Below are positions 15,353 to 25,204 of a stretch of DNA of 56,712 nt, piece after piece. The DNA is taken from the NCBI GenBank assembly GCA_002403175.1, contig DHHG01000167.1, positions 1-56,712 on the forward strand. The letters run 5' to 3'. The translations under genes and the position numbers were made by a program. Source of the stretch: Syntrophaceae bacterium UBA4778. GTDB taxonomy: Bacteria > Desulfobacterota > Syntrophia > Syntrophales > UBA4778. Under the pieces are notes generated by a model that saw only the letters and a list, made by a program, of their open reading frames with translations, was not told the DNA's origin and did not search any database. Numbering within the stretch: position 1 is the first letter of the stretch; each line of letters begins with the position of its first letter.

Positions 15353-17887
15353 ATGCACTGCTTAAAACAGAAAGAGAATATGGATTTCAGGCTGGAGTCC
15401 ATTCTTCCTTTTATTGAAAAACCGGGAAGATATACCGGAGGGGAAATCAATTCGGTCGTAAAGGACATCTCTCAATGCCGATTGCGTTTTGCTCTGGCTT
15501 TTCCCGATACCTATGAAATCGGTATGTCTCATCTCGGATTACAAATTCTTTATTCGATCCTGAACGGGGAAAAAGATATTGCAGCCGAGCGCGTTTTTGC
15601 GCCCTGGCCTGATATGGAATCGAGCTTGAGGAGCGCAGGAGTTTCGCTTGCATCTCATGAAACGCGGACCCCGCTGGCTGCTTTCGATATTATCGGCTTC
15701 TCGCTTCAGTATGAGCTTTCTTATACAAATGTTCTGAATATGTTGGATCTGGGCGGAATTCCTCTTTTTGCAGCCGAGCGTACCGGGAATGCCCCTTTTA
15801 TTATTGCCGGAGGTCCATGCGCTTTTAATCCTGAACCAATGGCCGTTTTCTTTGATGCGATTGCAATCGGAGAGGGTGAAGAACTCATCCTTGAGATTGC
15901 CCGAACGGTTATGGAAGGAAAAGGAAGGGGACTGCAGCGCGACCGGATTCTGGAAAATCTGGCCGCCCTGGAAGGTGTCTATGTCCCGCATATCCATACT
16001 CATGGAGAGGTGATCAAAAAAAGGACGATTCCGGACCTAAACCTTTGGGCTTTTCCGGAAAAGCCCGTACTTCCTCTCATTCAGGCCGTACACGACAGGA
16101 TCAATCTGGAGATTGCCCGCGGTTGTACCCGAGGTTGCCGATTCTGTCAGGCAGGTATGGTCTGGCGACCTGTACGGGAACGGACGCCGGATATTCTCAA
16201 CCAAATGGCCAAAAACATGTTAGCCTCGACGGGTTGCGAGGAAATCTCTCTGCTGTCCTTAAGTTCAGGGGATTATACCTGTATTGAATCGTTTCTGCCG
16301 GATCTGATGGACCGTTATTACAGCGAGCGGGTAGCGATCTCCCTTCCCTCATTAAGGGTCGAGTCGCTGAGTCCCCGATTGATCGAGGCCATCAAGCGGG
16401 TTCGGAAAACCAGTTTTACATTGGCTCCGGAGGCCGGTACGGAGCGGCTTCGCAAGATTATCAATAAAGGTAATTCGGAAGCTGATCTTCTGAATACGGC
16501 AGGACAGGTTTTCTCTGCCGGCTGGAAATTGATCAAGCTCTATTTTATGCTCGGTCTGCCGGGAGAGACCGAGGAAGACCTGGAGGGAATTATCGATCTG
16601 AGTTACAAGGTGTTGCGGGAAGGAAAAAACAAGAAGCAGGTCAATGTCAGTCTGTCGACGTTCGTTCCGAAACCGCACACGCCGTTTCAATGGCATCGGC
16701 AAATCGGTTCCGATGAAGTTCTGGAAAAACAGGAGTTCTTTAGAAAACGGCTGCGCAACAGGAATCTCGTATTCAAATGGCATGACCGGAGGATGAGCCT
16801 CCTCGAAGGACTCCTTTCAAGGGGGGACAGGGCTGTTGCTCCCGTTATCGCGACGGCATTTCGCAAAGGCTGCCGTTTTGACGGCTGGAGCGACCGTCTG
16901 CGGTTTGATTTATGGGAAGAAGCCATTCAGGAACAGGATCTGAATATTAATAATTTCCTGCGGGAGCGATCTATCGATGACAAACTTCCCTGGGATCACG
17001 TGGATTGTGGGCTGGATAAACCCTTTCTCATTCGTGAATACCGCAAGGCGCTGGAAGGCATCGAGACAGCGGATTGCCGCAGGGATCGATGTCACAATTG
17101 CGGTGCATGCGGGCAGAAGATCAAAATGATGGCGGCGGCTGAAAGCGATCGGCAAAAGCCCAGTCTCACGTCCGCAAAAGAAGGCCCGTCTGTTATCCAG
17201 AAATACAGGATTCATTTCGCAAAGGAAGGGCGCATGCGCTTTCTCTCTCATCTGGAGACCGCATCGGCCCTCATTCGAGGCATTCGTCAGGCGGGAATTT
17301 CTTTCGAGCATACAAAAGGATTCCATCCGCACCCGAAGATTTCTTTTGCATTCGCATTGTCCGTGGGTGTCGAAAGCAGATCGGAGTTTGCCGACATTCA
17401 GATCGTAAAAAACGGTATGGGCCCGAACGAAATGCTTTCCGTAATCAACGGCTGTCTGCCTTCAGGACTTGCCATCAGGGGCATGTCAGAGATTTCATCC
17501 CTTGATGAATCGCTTTTCAAATCCATTCACGCGTTCTGTTATGAGATGGATATACCGGAGAATGCAGCGCAATACCCGATGGATAGTTTGGCAGAAAAGC
17601 TCGAAGCCTTCCGGACACGGGATGAATTTGTATTTCAGAAGGAATTAAAAGGTAAAAAGATATCCAGAGATATGAAGCTCCTGATCGAAGATCTCTCCCT
17701 GGATCGGGAATTGCGGAAGATAAATCTGAAACTCAGAAATACGTCCACGGGAGGAGTCAAACCGATAGAAGTTCTGATGAATGTTTTTGGAATAGATGAG
17801 GAAACGGCCAAAATAATCAGGATTGTAAAAATCGACACCATGTTTGTAATTGAACTTTGTCCGTTGCTCAAGGAGAAAAAAGTATGA
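15353..17887 (+). CDS. TIGR03960-type radical SAM protein fused to a TIGR03936/DUF2344 domain
   Basis: An 844-residue fusion. The N-terminal part matches the TIGR03960 radical-SAM family with a B12-binding-like region before it; the cluster motif CTRGCRFC (C-x3-C-x2-C) is near residue 257, preceded by INLEIARG. A zinc-ribbon-like CHNCGACG precedes the C-terminal domain (from about residue 615, YRIHFAKEGRMRFLSHLETA), which is the TIGR03936 radical-SAM-linked domain. The pair precedes RNase G genes in many bacteria, and function remains undefined, with rRNA/tRNA maturation suspected. Start: ATG 15353, or ATG 15380 which gives MDFRLESIL. The stop overlaps the rng start (ATGA), implying translational coupling. 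Confidence 0.85.
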   Translation: MHCLKQKENMDFRLESILPFIEKPGRYTGGEINSVVKDISQCRLRFALAFPDTYEIGMSHLGLQILYSILNGEKDIAAERVFAPWPDMESSLRSAGVSLASHETRTPLAAFDIIGFSLQYELSYTNVLNMLDLGGIPLFAAERTGNAPFIIAGGPCAFNPEPMAVFFDAIAIGEGEELILEIARTVMEGKGRGLQRDRILENLAALEGVYVPHIHTHGEVIKKRTIPDLNLWAFPEKPVLPLIQAVHDRINLEIARGCTRGCRFCQAGMVWRPVRERTPDILNQMAKNMLASTGCEEISLLSLSSGDYTCIESFLPDLMDRYYSERVAISLPSLRVESLSPRLIEAIKRVRKTSFTLAPEAGTERLRKIINKGNSEADLLNTAGQVFSAGWKLIKLYFMLGLPGETEEDLEGIIDLSYKVLREGKNKKQVNVSLSTFVPKPHTPFQWHRQIGSDEVLEKQEFFRKRLRNRNLVFKWHDRRMSLLEGLLSRGDRAVAPVIATAFRKGCRFDGWSDRLRFDLWEEAIQEQDLNINNFLRERSIDDKLPWDHVDCGLDKPFLIREYRKALEGIETADCRRDRCHNCGACGQKIKMMAAAESDRQKPSLTSAKEGPSVIQKYRIHFAKEGRMRFLSHLETASALIRGIRQAGISFEHTKGFHPHPKISFAFALSVGVESRSEFADIQIVKNGMGPNEMLSVINGCLPSGLAIRGMSEISSLDESLFKSIHAFCYEMDIPENAAQYPMDSLAEKLEAFRTRDEFVFQKELKGKKISRDMKLLIEDLSLDRELRKINLKLRNTSTGGVKPIEVLMNVFGIDEETAKIIRIVKIDTMFVIELCPLLKEKKV

Positions 17888-19401
17888 CCAAAGAAATGAT
17901 ATTTAACTGTACCGATCATGAAACCAGGATTGCCATTCTCAATAACGGCATCCTCTCGAATATTTATATAGAGCGGAAGAAAGAGGGAGGAATCATCGGC
18001 AATATTTATAACGGCCGCGTGGTTAGGGTCTTGCCGGGCATCCAGGCTGCCTTTGTGGATATCGGGCTCGAAAGAACAGCCTTCCTCTATGTGGCCGATA
18101 TTGCCAATATTCTTGATGACCTGGAATTCCTGGAAGAAGGAGAGGCCGATACGGACGATATATTTGATTTGCGAAGGGCCTTATATAGGCGGGACAACTC
18201 GCTGCACATCGAGGATGTCATCAAGGAAGGGCAGGAAATTCTCGTCCAGGTCGCAAAAGAACCTCTCGGCAATAAAGGCGCACGGTTGACGACGCACATT
18301 TCACTCCCCGGGCGAAATCTGGTCTATATGCCGACTGTGAACCATATCGGCATTTCCAGGCGCATTCATGAAGAAGAGGAGCGGCAGCGGCTGAGAGAAA
18401 TTATCGAGAGGATGCGTCCGGAAAAGCATGGTTTTATAGCGAGGACGGTAAGTGAAGGGAAAAAAGAGGAAGAGCTGCGGGCGGATCTCGAGTACCTGAC
18501 CCGGCTTTGGGAGACCATTCAGGCCAGAAAAAACAGAACGGGTGTCCCCGGACTCGTTCATGCGGAAATCGGCATCATTCTGAGAGCAATACGGGATTCC
18601 TACAATAAGGATGTAAGCAGGATCGTGGTAGATTCGCAGGAAGCGTATGCAGAAATTACAGATTTTGTAAAAACATTTCTCCCCAACGTGAATTATTATC
18701 TCGAACGGTACGACAAAAAGGAACCGATCTTCAACAGCTTCGGAATAGAGCTCGACATCGTTCGGGCGCTGAATAAAAAAGTCTGGCTTAAGTCGGGAGG
18801 GTACATCGTTATTGAAACAACGGAAGCCCTTTGCGCCATTGATGTCAATACGGGCAAGTATGTGGGCAAGAGGAACCTTGAGGAAACCATTTTGAACACC
18901 AATCTCGAAGCGGTAAAGGAGATTGCCTATCAGCTTCGACTCCGGAATCTCGGCGGTATCATTATCATTGATTTTATTGATATGGAGAATGAAAGCCACC
19001 GCGAAAAGGTTTTCAATGCCCTGAAAGAGGAAATGGAAAAAGACAAGAGCAAGACAAACATCCTGAAGATATCGGAACTTGGCCTTATAGAGATGACCCG
19101 CCAAAGGACCGGAAACAACCTGGACAGGATTCTGGGCGAGACTTGTCCCTATTGCGAGGGAAAGGGATCAGTGAAATCGAAAGTGACCATGTGTTACGAA
19201 ATTTTCAGAGAGCTGGAACGGGAAGGATACAATACGATCGCCGGAACACTCTGTGTTCTGGCGAATCCGGATGTTGCTAATCTTCTGCTCGAAGATGAAA
19301 AAAATACAATCGAAAAGCTGGAAAGAGAACTCAATAAGAAAATTGTTATCAAGGTCGATAAAAGCCTGCACCAGGAAAATTATGAAATTATCCTCATGTG
19401 A
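17884..19401 (+). CDS. rng: Ribonuclease G
   Basis: A 505-residue RNase E/G-family endoribonuclease that processes 16S rRNA 5' ends and mRNAs. The S1 RNA-binding domain spans about residues 37-120 (GNIYNGRVVRVLPGIQAAFV). The catalytic DNase-I-like region holds IDVNTGKYVG and IIIDFIDME, whose aspartates bind Mg2+. The zinc-link CPYCEGKG follows. Length fits RNase G rather than RNase E, which has a long C-terminal scaffold. Start ATG 17884 behind AAGGAG; it overlaps the upstream gene by 4 bases. Confidence 0.94.
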   Translation: MTKEMIFNCTDHETRIAILNNGILSNIYIERKKEGGIIGNIYNGRVVRVLPGIQAAFVDIGLERTAFLYVADIANILDDLEFLEEGEADTDDIFDLRRALYRRDNSLHIEDVIKEGQEILVQVAKEPLGNKGARLTTHISLPGRNLVYMPTVNHIGISRRIHEEEERQRLREIIERMRPEKHGFIARTVSEGKKEEELRADLEYLTRLWETIQARKNRTGVPGLVHAEIGIILRAIRDSYNKDVSRIVVDSQEAYAEITDFVKTFLPNVNYYLERYDKKEPIFNSFGIELDIVRALNKKVWLKSGGYIVIETTEALCAIDVNTGKYVGKRNLEETILNTNLEAVKEIAYQLRLRNLGGIIIIDFIDMENESHREKVFNALKEEMEKDKSKTNILKISELGLIEMTRQRTGNNLDRILGETCPYCEGKGSVKSKVTMCYEIFRELEREGYNTIAGTLCVLANPDVANLLLEDEKNTIEKLERELNKKIVIKVDKSLHQENYEIILM

Positions 19402-19580
19402 ATTATAGAGTATTGGAAAAGTGAACCACTGCTTCACAACTCTGAAAGCTATATTCCCTATTGCCAAACCGATTTCAGAAATGTATATTCCGGGCGCGAT
19501 CAAGGCACTGAATGTTGCTGTTTTTGCAGCATTTACGTCATGAAGTTATACATAGGGATACCTAAAAGGAGGAATAATTC

Positions 19581-19994
19581 ATGCTCAAAAAAAATTATGA
19601 GGATCTTAAAGTCGGAGATAAATCGATATTCCAGAAGACCATCACGGATGTCGATGTATTTGCGTTTGCGGGAATATGCGGAGATTTCAATCCCCTGCAT
19701 GTCAGCGATACTTATGCCCAGGGGACGCGTTTCAAAAAACGCATCGCTCATGGCATGTTGACCGCAAGCTTGATCGATTACACGCTGACCGATCTCCTCG
19801 GACTGGGAGCCGTTCACATTTCTCAAAACCTGCAATTCAAAGCGCCTGTGGGCTTGGGAGATACGATCACAGTTGAATCCGCGATTATCGGCATGGAGCC
19901 GGAACGCCGAAGATGCCGTATCGGATCGACCATGACCAATCAGGATGGGACAGTTGTTATCTCAGGCGAAGCGGAAGTGATGTTGTTGAAATAA
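19581..19994 (+). CDS. MaoC-like (R)-specific enoyl-CoA hydratase
   Basis: A 137-residue single hot-dog domain protein with the hydratase-2 signature GDFNPLHVSDTYAQ; Asp35 and His40 are the expected catalytic dyad, followed by RIAHGML. Such enzymes hydrate trans-2-enoyl-CoA to (R)-3-hydroxyacyl-CoA (PhaJ-like) or act in other acyl-CoA routes. Start ATG 19581 behind AAAAGGAGG. It faces the convergent HMG-CoA lyase gene across a hairpin. The acyl-chain preference is not predictable. Confidence 0.87.
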   Translation: MLKKNYEDLKVGDKSIFQKTITDVDVFAFAGICGDFNPLHVSDTYAQGTRFKKRIAHGMLTASLIDYTLTDLLGLGAVHISQNLQFKAPVGLGDTITVESAIIGMEPERRRCRIGSTMTNQDGTVVISGEAEVMLLK

Positions 19995-20005
19995 TTTGTT
20001 TGCGG

Positions 20006-20024
20006 CTGCCCGGAACCCGGGCAG
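20006..20024. terminator. GC-rich hairpin between convergent genes
   Basis: Perfect 8-bp stem CTGCCCGG / CCGGGCAG with a 3-base loop (AAC), located in the 34-bp gap between the convergent maoC-like and HMG-CoA-lyase genes. No T-tract follows on either strand, so a bidirectional terminator is likely from position but not proven. Confidence 0.5.
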
Positions 20025-20028
20025 TCGC

Positions 20029-20934
20029 TCATTCCTCCCGGCAGAGATGCGTCACCATTGCCGGAAACGGTTGATTGCCGACGGCCTCTTCAAAACCGAG
20101 ACTGGCCTGAATCAGCCGGTTCAGATCGATACCGGTTTCTATCCCCATTGCATTCAGCATCGAGACGGTATCCTCCGTAGCGATATTCCCTTTTGCCCCC
20201 GGAATGAAGGGGCATCCCCCAAGACCTCCCAGAGCCGTATCGAACCTGGTTACGCCTTTCTCCAATCCGGCCAAAAGATTTGCCAGTCCTCTGCCCCGGG
20301 TATTGTGAAGGTGAAGGGAAACAATTTTCTCAAAAGATTCCGATGCCCTCTGTAGAACCTTTTTGATCCGTACGGGATCGGCTAATCCTGAAGAATCGGC
20401 GAAAGCGATTTCATCGGGATCACAGGCCGCGAGCTGCTCCGCTATGCCGATCACCTTCTCGATCGACACTTCGCCTTCGTAGGCGCAGCCGAAGGCATTC
20501 ATGATTCCGGCTCGAACCTGCATTCCTTCCTTCTTTGCCTTCTCAATCAACTGCAAAGCTTCTTTTAATGCCTCGGATACCGGTTGATTGCAATTTTTCA
20601 TGCTGTGGGTTTCGCTTGCGGATACATAAATACCGATATGAGGTACCCTGCATCGGGCGGCCCGCTCCAGCCCCGATCTGTTCAGAATGAGAGCGGAATA
20701 AACGATCCCTTTCCTTCTTTCGATTCGGTCCCAAAGCGCTTCTGCATCGGCCATCTGGGGCACCAGCCTGGGATTGACAAACGAGGAAACCTCTAGGTAC
20801 CTGATTCCGCAATCAATCAGTTGCCGGATCAGTGCCAATTTCCTATCGGTAGGGATTAATTTGGATTCCCGCTGGATACCGTCTCTGAGAACAACTTCCT
20901 GTAGGTCGACTTTTGTCGGCAGTTGTAAATTCAT
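20029..20934 (-). CDS. Hydroxymethylglutaryl-CoA lyase
   Basis: A 301-residue TIM-barrel HMG-CoA lyase that splits 3-hydroxy-3-methylglutaryl-CoA into acetoacetate and acetyl-CoA, the last step of leucine breakdown. Diagnostic: VVLRDGIQRE (catalytic Arg/Asp), the metal histidines in SLHLHNTRG, and the flexible-loop signature GLGGCPFIPGAKGN with catalytic Cys. Start ATG 20934 (MNLQLPTKVDL), preceded by ACGGAG; a longer frame to 21048 lacks homology. It pairs logically with the isovaleryl-CoA-dehydrogenase-like gene at 51803, though that is far away. Related aldolase-type lyases acting on methylmalyl or citramalyl groups are a less likely alternative. Confidence 0.88.
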   Translation of the reverse strand: MNLQLPTKVDLQEVVLRDGIQRESKLIPTDRKLALIRQLIDCGIRYLEVSSFVNPRLVPQMADAEALWDRIERRKGIVYSALILNRSGLERAARCRVPHIGIYVSASETHSMKNCNQPVSEALKEALQLIEKAKKEGMQVRAGIMNAFGCAYEGEVSIEKVIGIAEQLAACDPDEIAFADSSGLADPVRIKKVLQRASESFEKIVSLHLHNTRGRGLANLLAGLEKGVTRFDTALGGLGGCPFIPGAKGNIATEDTVSMLNAMGIETGIDLNRLIQASLGFEEAVGNQPFPAMVTHLCREE

Positions 20935-21166
20935 ATCGACTCCGTTGAGGCTTTCCATTGCCGCATAGTTTTTAGTAATGAGGCCAAAATCGTTGAAAAG
21001 ATTAAACCTCATTTGAGGATCAACTTCCATATTTTTTTCGCCAAGCAAGCTTGAACGCCCCTATGGTCTCAGATAATTCGACGCTCTAAATCCGGTCTTA
21101 GCCAATAGAACGTGCATGCAATACGTGAGAAATAAAGGCGTAATAAAATAAAGGAGGTGATAATAT

Positions 21167-21421
21167 ATGACACACAAAATAACTGTATTGGAATGGGTAG
21201 CTATTGCACTGGTAATTATCGGAAGTCTCAATTGGGGGTTGGTTGGATTTTTCGGGTTCAATCTTGTGTCTGCAATCTTCGGAGACATGTCGGTTTTGTC
21301 CAGGATTGTTTACGCCCTGGTCGGCATAGCGGCGCTTCTGTTCCTGTTCATGACCATTCCCAAATTCACAAAGGGTTGTGAATTTATCGCCGGCAGAAAA
21401 ATGGAAGAGGTTCCGAGATAG
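21167..21421 (+). CDS. DUF378 (YuzA-like) small membrane protein
   Basis: An 84-residue protein with two transmembrane helices and the DUF378 hallmarks: VLEWVAIALVIIGSLNWGLVGFFGFNLV (Asn-Trp-Gly in helix 1) and SRIVYALVGIAAL (helix 2). Function unknown across bacteria. Start ATG 21167 behind a strong AAGGAGGTGAT site, suggesting high expression. Monocistronic. Confidence 0.88.
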   Translation: MTHKITVLEWVAIALVIIGSLNWGLVGFFGFNLVSAIFGDMSVLSRIVYALVGIAALLFLFMTIPKFTKGCEFIAGRKMEEVPR

Positions 21422-21444
21422 GCTTGATCGAAGTTACCTGCACC

Positions 21445-21465
21445 ATCCCCGCCAAGAGCGGGGAT
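21445..21465. terminator. Hairpin between convergent DUF378 and korB genes
   Basis: Perfect 8-bp stem ATCCCCGC / GCGGGGAT with loop CAAGA, 24 bp after the DUF378 stop and 22 bp from the korB stop. There is no T-run. It resembles the CCCCGC/GCGGGG hairpin at 2597-2616, so it may be a small palindromic repeat used as a bidirectional transcript end. Confidence 0.5.
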
Positions 21466-21486
21466 GCGTTTACGGGTAAATACTTC

Positions 21487-22320
21487 CTACCGCATGCTCA
21501 TATGCTTCATCTTCAAAATTTTATCCATTGCTTTTTCCGGATAGGATTTTTGAAATAAGATTTTCCCGGTTTCTCTCGGTTCGGCGCTTTCGTTTTTGTA
21601 AATCGTCCCGATAGGTATCCGGTCCCCCCATATCTCTGCTAATTCAAGGGCTTTGTTCAATTCCTGAACGGGTGCTTCCAACGTGAAAACGCGATCCTTA
21701 TACCATTGATAGGTGTTGATTTTGTTAAATGAGACACAAGGCTGGAGAATATCGATGACTGAGGTTCCTTTAAACAGAATTGCCTCTTTCAGCAATACTT
21801 TCAGATGCGCAATGTCTCCTGCAAATCCTCTGGCAACAAAGGGTGCGCCCATTACAATGGCCAGGGCCAAAGGATTGAGAGGATTATTCCGGCTACCCCT
21901 CGGATCAAGCGAATTGATCACCCCTTTATCGGTAGTAGGGGCGCTCTGTCCCTTTGTTAGTGCGTATACGCGGTTATCGCAGGTAAGGATGGTAATATCC
22001 AGGTTTTTGCGGATCGTATGAATGAAATGGTTCCCGCCTTCTCCGTAATTGCAGCCATCCCCTGAAACGGCGATTACGGTCAGCTCCGGCCTGGCAATCT
22101 TTATTCCCGCAGCAACCGGAAGAGCCCGTCCGTGAAGTCCGTTGAAGTAGTTTACATCCAGATATTGGGGCAGCTTGGCAGCCTGCCCTATTCCAGATGT
22201 AAAAACAATCTGACCGATCGGAATCGGCAGCTCCTTAAGAGCAGCTTCCAAAGCATTGCGGATGCCGAAATCACCGCATCCCGGGCACCATGCGATATCC
22301 CTACCACCCATCATTACCAT
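21487..22320 (-). CDS. korB: 2-oxoacid:ferredoxin oxidoreductase, beta (thiamine pyrophosphate) subunit
   Basis: A 277-residue beta subunit. CPGCGDFG near the N-terminus is the usual beta-subunit motif, and the TPP/Mg motif GDGCNYGEGGNHF follows, then TCDNRVYALTKGQSAPT. With the alpha-gamma subunit it oxidises 2-oxoglutarate (or another 2-oxoacid) with CoA to acyl-CoA, CO2 and reduced ferredoxin, or runs in reverse in reductive carbon metabolism. It lies 45 bp downstream of korA. The 2-oxoglutarate assignment is by subunit architecture (fused gamma-alpha); other branched 2-oxoacids are possible. Confidence 0.88.
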   Translation of the reverse strand: MVMMGGRDIAWCPGCGDFGIRNALEAALKELPIPIGQIVFTSGIGQAAKLPQYLDVNYFNGLHGRALPVAAGIKIARPELTVIAVSGDGCNYGEGGNHFIHTIRKNLDITILTCDNRVYALTKGQSAPTTDKGVINSLDPRGSRNNPLNPLALAIVMGAPFVARGFAGDIAHLKVLLKEAILFKGTSVIDILQPCVSFNKINTYQWYKDRVFTLEAPVQELNKALELAEIWGDRIPIGTIYKNESAEPRETGKILFQKSYPEKAMDKILKMKHMSMR

Positions 22321-22365
22321 AACAGTTCACCTCAGTAAGTGCTTGCTTTGAAATAAATTCTCCTG

Positions 22366-24006
22366 TCAGCCTGTCGCGGAACCCTGGATGATGCTCGTAA
22401 CCTTGCGACAGATCTCGCTTACCGTGAAGCATTCTCCGCTATATTTCAGAATATGGTGATCTACCTTTATATCCAGTTCTCTTTTCAAGAGCTTCGCAAA
22501 CTGTCCGGTCGCGTTGTTCTCGATATCGATCAGCTTTTTGCCGCCGAGATTGTAACTTTCAATCATAGCTGAGGTCAGGGGGTATACTTGTCGAAAATGC
22601 AGGGCGCCGACGCGAAACCCGCTTTGGTTCAGCCTGTCTACAGCCTCTTTGACAATCAGTTTATTTGATCCCCAGCAGATCAGGATTGTTTCCGCATCCT
22701 TTTCCCCCAAGAAGCTGGGGAGCAGCGCGGCTTTCCGAACTGAATCGAACTTGCTCAGCCTTTTGTCCACCATCTTGACTCGCAATGCGAGATCCTCTGT
22801 TATCGCACCCGATTCGTCGTGCTCATCCGAATCGCACTTGACGAAAGCCTCTCCCAGACCGGGATAGGTCAGGGGCGATATGCCGTTGGGTATCAGCCGG
22901 TAACGGAGGTAATCCCGGCCGAAAGAGGGGTAGCTGCGAAAACTGATAGTCGGTTCGATCGGATCTTCCGTTATCTGGATCGAATCGGCGAAATACTGAT
23001 CGGTTAAAATGAATACCGGGATTTGAAATGCATCGGCCAGTTCGAAACTTTTTCTGGCCATGTAAATGGCTTCGTCAATAGATCCGGGGGCAAACAGAAT
23101 GCGGGGGAATTCTCCGTGTCCCGAGTGCAATACAAAATTCAATTCTGCTTGCTCGGTACGGGTCGGCAGGCCCGTTGACGGCCCCGGACGTTGACCGACA
23201 ATGATCACGACGGGGGTTTCGGTCATTCCGATAAGAGAAACAGCTTCCTGCATCAGGGCAAAGCCGCCTCCCGATGTTGCAACCATAGAACGCAATCCGG
23301 CATAGGAGGCTCCGATCGCCATATTGATTACGGATATCTCATCCTCACCCTGTTCAAAATGGATTGGTAAATCAAGGGCCGCTTCTGAAAAATAGGCCAT
23401 GATCGATGTTGCAGGCGTCATTGGATAACCCGCCATGAATTGGCATCCTCCCAGGATTGCCCCAAGCGCTAAAGCCTGGTTCCCATCAAACTGGAAATGC
23501 TCCGGGGGAGCAGCCGGTTTCATTGCATATCGATTCTGTATGCCCCAGCGATCCGCAAAGGAAAATCCGCTGGCCATGGATTCAGTATCTGCAGGATTTT
23601 TGGGCGCTATTTGATTGATAGGAACGCCTATAGCGGAAAAGATGATTCCCGTCAGAACACTGTTTGCGGCGCGGGGATCGTGGTAAACCTCCCTGGCCTG
23701 TTTTTCGATTTCCTTGATCTGCTCGAAGGTAAGGAGAAATCCGTTTTCTTTCAGGTCCTTTGCGTGGATTTTTTCGGTTTCACTGTCGAGAGCGATTATC
23801 ATATCCCATTTTGTGTCATCCAAAGCATTCACAAGGTGGTCGGCAATCCGGAACATGTGAAAATTGTGTCCGCCGCGGATCCGGGACATATAATTTTTGG
23901 TTGCAAAGAAATGAAACTTCAGGGCGGAAAGCGTTTCCGCCAAAAGATTTTCAATAGACATTAAACCCTGACCTGCTTCACCGCCGATCAGCAGATTAAA
24001 TTCCAT
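22366..24006 (-). CDS. korA: 2-oxoacid:ferredoxin oxidoreductase, fused gamma-alpha subunit
   Basis: A 546-residue fusion. The gamma domain (about residues 1-165) starts LLIGGEAGQGLMS, the typical nucleotide-like loop of the POR gamma subunit, and contains RIRGGHN. The alpha domain (about 180-546) has AGYPMTPATSIM and EQGEDEISVINMAIGASYAG, then GGGFALMQE. Together with KorB it forms the TPP-dependent ferredoxin-reducing complex. Start ATG 24006 gives the complete gamma N-terminus. No separate 4Fe-4S delta subunit is encoded next to it, so electrons probably leave through KorB's own cluster, as in two-gene KorAB enzymes. Confidence 0.9.
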   Translation of the reverse strand: MEFNLLIGGEAGQGLMSIENLLAETLSALKFHFFATKNYMSRIRGGHNFHMFRIADHLVNALDDTKWDMIIALDSETEKIHAKDLKENGFLLTFEQIKEIEKQAREVYHDPRAANSVLTGIIFSAIGVPINQIAPKNPADTESMASGFSFADRWGIQNRYAMKPAAPPEHFQFDGNQALALGAILGGCQFMAGYPMTPATSIMAYFSEAALDLPIHFEQGEDEISVINMAIGASYAGLRSMVATSGGGFALMQEAVSLIGMTETPVVIIVGQRPGPSTGLPTRTEQAELNFVLHSGHGEFPRILFAPGSIDEAIYMARKSFELADAFQIPVFILTDQYFADSIQITEDPIEPTISFRSYPSFGRDYLRYRLIPNGISPLTYPGLGEAFVKCDSDEHDESGAITEDLALRVKMVDKRLSKFDSVRKAALLPSFLGEKDAETILICWGSNKLIVKEAVDRLNQSGFRVGALHFRQVYPLTSAMIESYNLGGKKLIDIENNATGQFAKLLKRELDIKVDHHILKYSGECFTVSEICRKVTSIIQGSATG

Positions 24007-24213
24007 GCAAACCCTCCAGGTCCTGATTTGATCCTAAATATTGAGCTGCTTCGTTTCTTATCTATTTTAGCCTTATCCGCAGGTGAACTTTAATTATAAT
24101 TTTTTTGCAAAAACAGACAATGAGTCGATTCCTGATAGTGATTTAAGTTGAAATTTGAAAAGAATCGCATCAGCGCTGAAGAATCGCTCTTCAGCAAGCT
24201 GTTCAACACTCTG

Positions 24214-25092
24214 TTAAGTGCTGCGTTGCGAACGCCGGCTCAGAATGGCTATCCAGATGCCCCCAAAACCGAAAAGAATGGCGAGAGAGTTCAGAAACCA
24301 ACCCAGAATGGGAATAAAACCTATGATGCCCAGAACCGCCATTCCTGAGAGTGTTTCCCAAATTGGAGCAGTTCGAGCCCGTTTCATAGACATTATTATT
24401 TTTTTGCCGATTAATTGAGCAATGGCTACATATCCGAATAAAAGGGCAGTTGAAACGATGATGATCTCGACAGGAATCAGCACCAGTCCGATTATCGAGA
24501 TAGCCAGCAAGATACCCAGGGGGATAATCAGCAGCATACCTGCAAAGCCGGCGAAAACCGATCCAATCGGATGCTCCTCAATGGTTGCAGAAGCGGCCTC
24601 CATTGTACCCGGGAAGAAAGCTGCTATCAAAAGTGCAAGGGTCAGAAAGCCTAAGAAACTGATGAGAGGCCAGACACTGAAAATCAGAAATGGCCCGGAC
24701 CAATCTCCTCCTGAAAATGTATGGATCAGGGTATAAAGCCCCGGAATATTTGCTTCCGTCAGGGTGCCTCCTACATTCGCCCCCGGGCTCCGTTCAATTT
24801 TCCCTGAGATTGCGACCACATTTCGGCCGACGAAGGCATTTTCTGTAAGGATTATGGATCCTCCAATTGCCACAACATCACGATCAACAACTCCATCTAC
24901 GGTTACGTCTCCCGCAATGACCACGGCATCTCTGACAGACATATCTTCTTCGATCAAAAGGTCTGAACCAAATCTGACGAGATCCCGTATTGCAGCATGA
25001 GCATTTGGACAAAATACGGGGAGGAGCAGCACTAAAGAGAGAAGAACAGGAACCAGAGTATATTTTTTTGAATTCTGAATGATGTCAATCAT
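24214..25092 (-). CDS. Polymer-forming-domain membrane protein (bactofilin-like repeats plus transmembrane helices)
   Basis: A 292-residue protein. A signal-like hydrophobic segment (VPVLLSLVLLLPVFCPNAHA) is followed by a short right-handed beta-helix-type region of hexad/heptad repeats (AVVIAGDVTVDGVVDRDVVA, then RNVVAISGKIE) resembling bactofilin/polymer-forming cytoskeletal domains. The C-terminal half has four or five hydrophobic helices (LISFLGFLTLALLIAAFF, LLIIPLGILLAISIIGL, IPILGWFLNSLAILFGFGG). Start ATG 25092 with AGGTGAT eight bases upstream. It may be an envelope or membrane-microdomain protein; function unproven. Confidence 0.6.
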   Translation of the reverse strand: MIDIIQNSKKYTLVPVLLSLVLLLPVFCPNAHAAIRDLVRFGSDLLIEEDMSVRDAVVIAGDVTVDGVVDRDVVAIGGSIILTENAFVGRNVVAISGKIERSPGANVGGTLTEANIPGLYTLIHTFSGGDWSGPFLIFSVWPLISFLGFLTLALLIAAFFPGTMEAASATIEEHPIGSVFAGFAGMLLIIPLGILLAISIIGLVLIPVEIIIVSTALLFGYVAIAQLIGKKIIMSMKRARTAPIWETLSGMAVLGIIGFIPILGWFLNSLAILFGFGGIWIAILSRRSQRST

Positions 25093-25204
25093 GAGATCAC
25101 CTGGAAATAAAGCTGCTAGATTTAAAATGGATTTTAGTATAGAGACGCCCCAAGGATTGTCAAGGGAATACCCCGAATTTTTAAAAGAAATGCTTTTAAA
25201 ACAA

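Noticed and set aside
18301..19104. Long minus-strand frame inside rng
   Set aside because: Shadow of the RNase G coding sequence; no ribosome site or homology.
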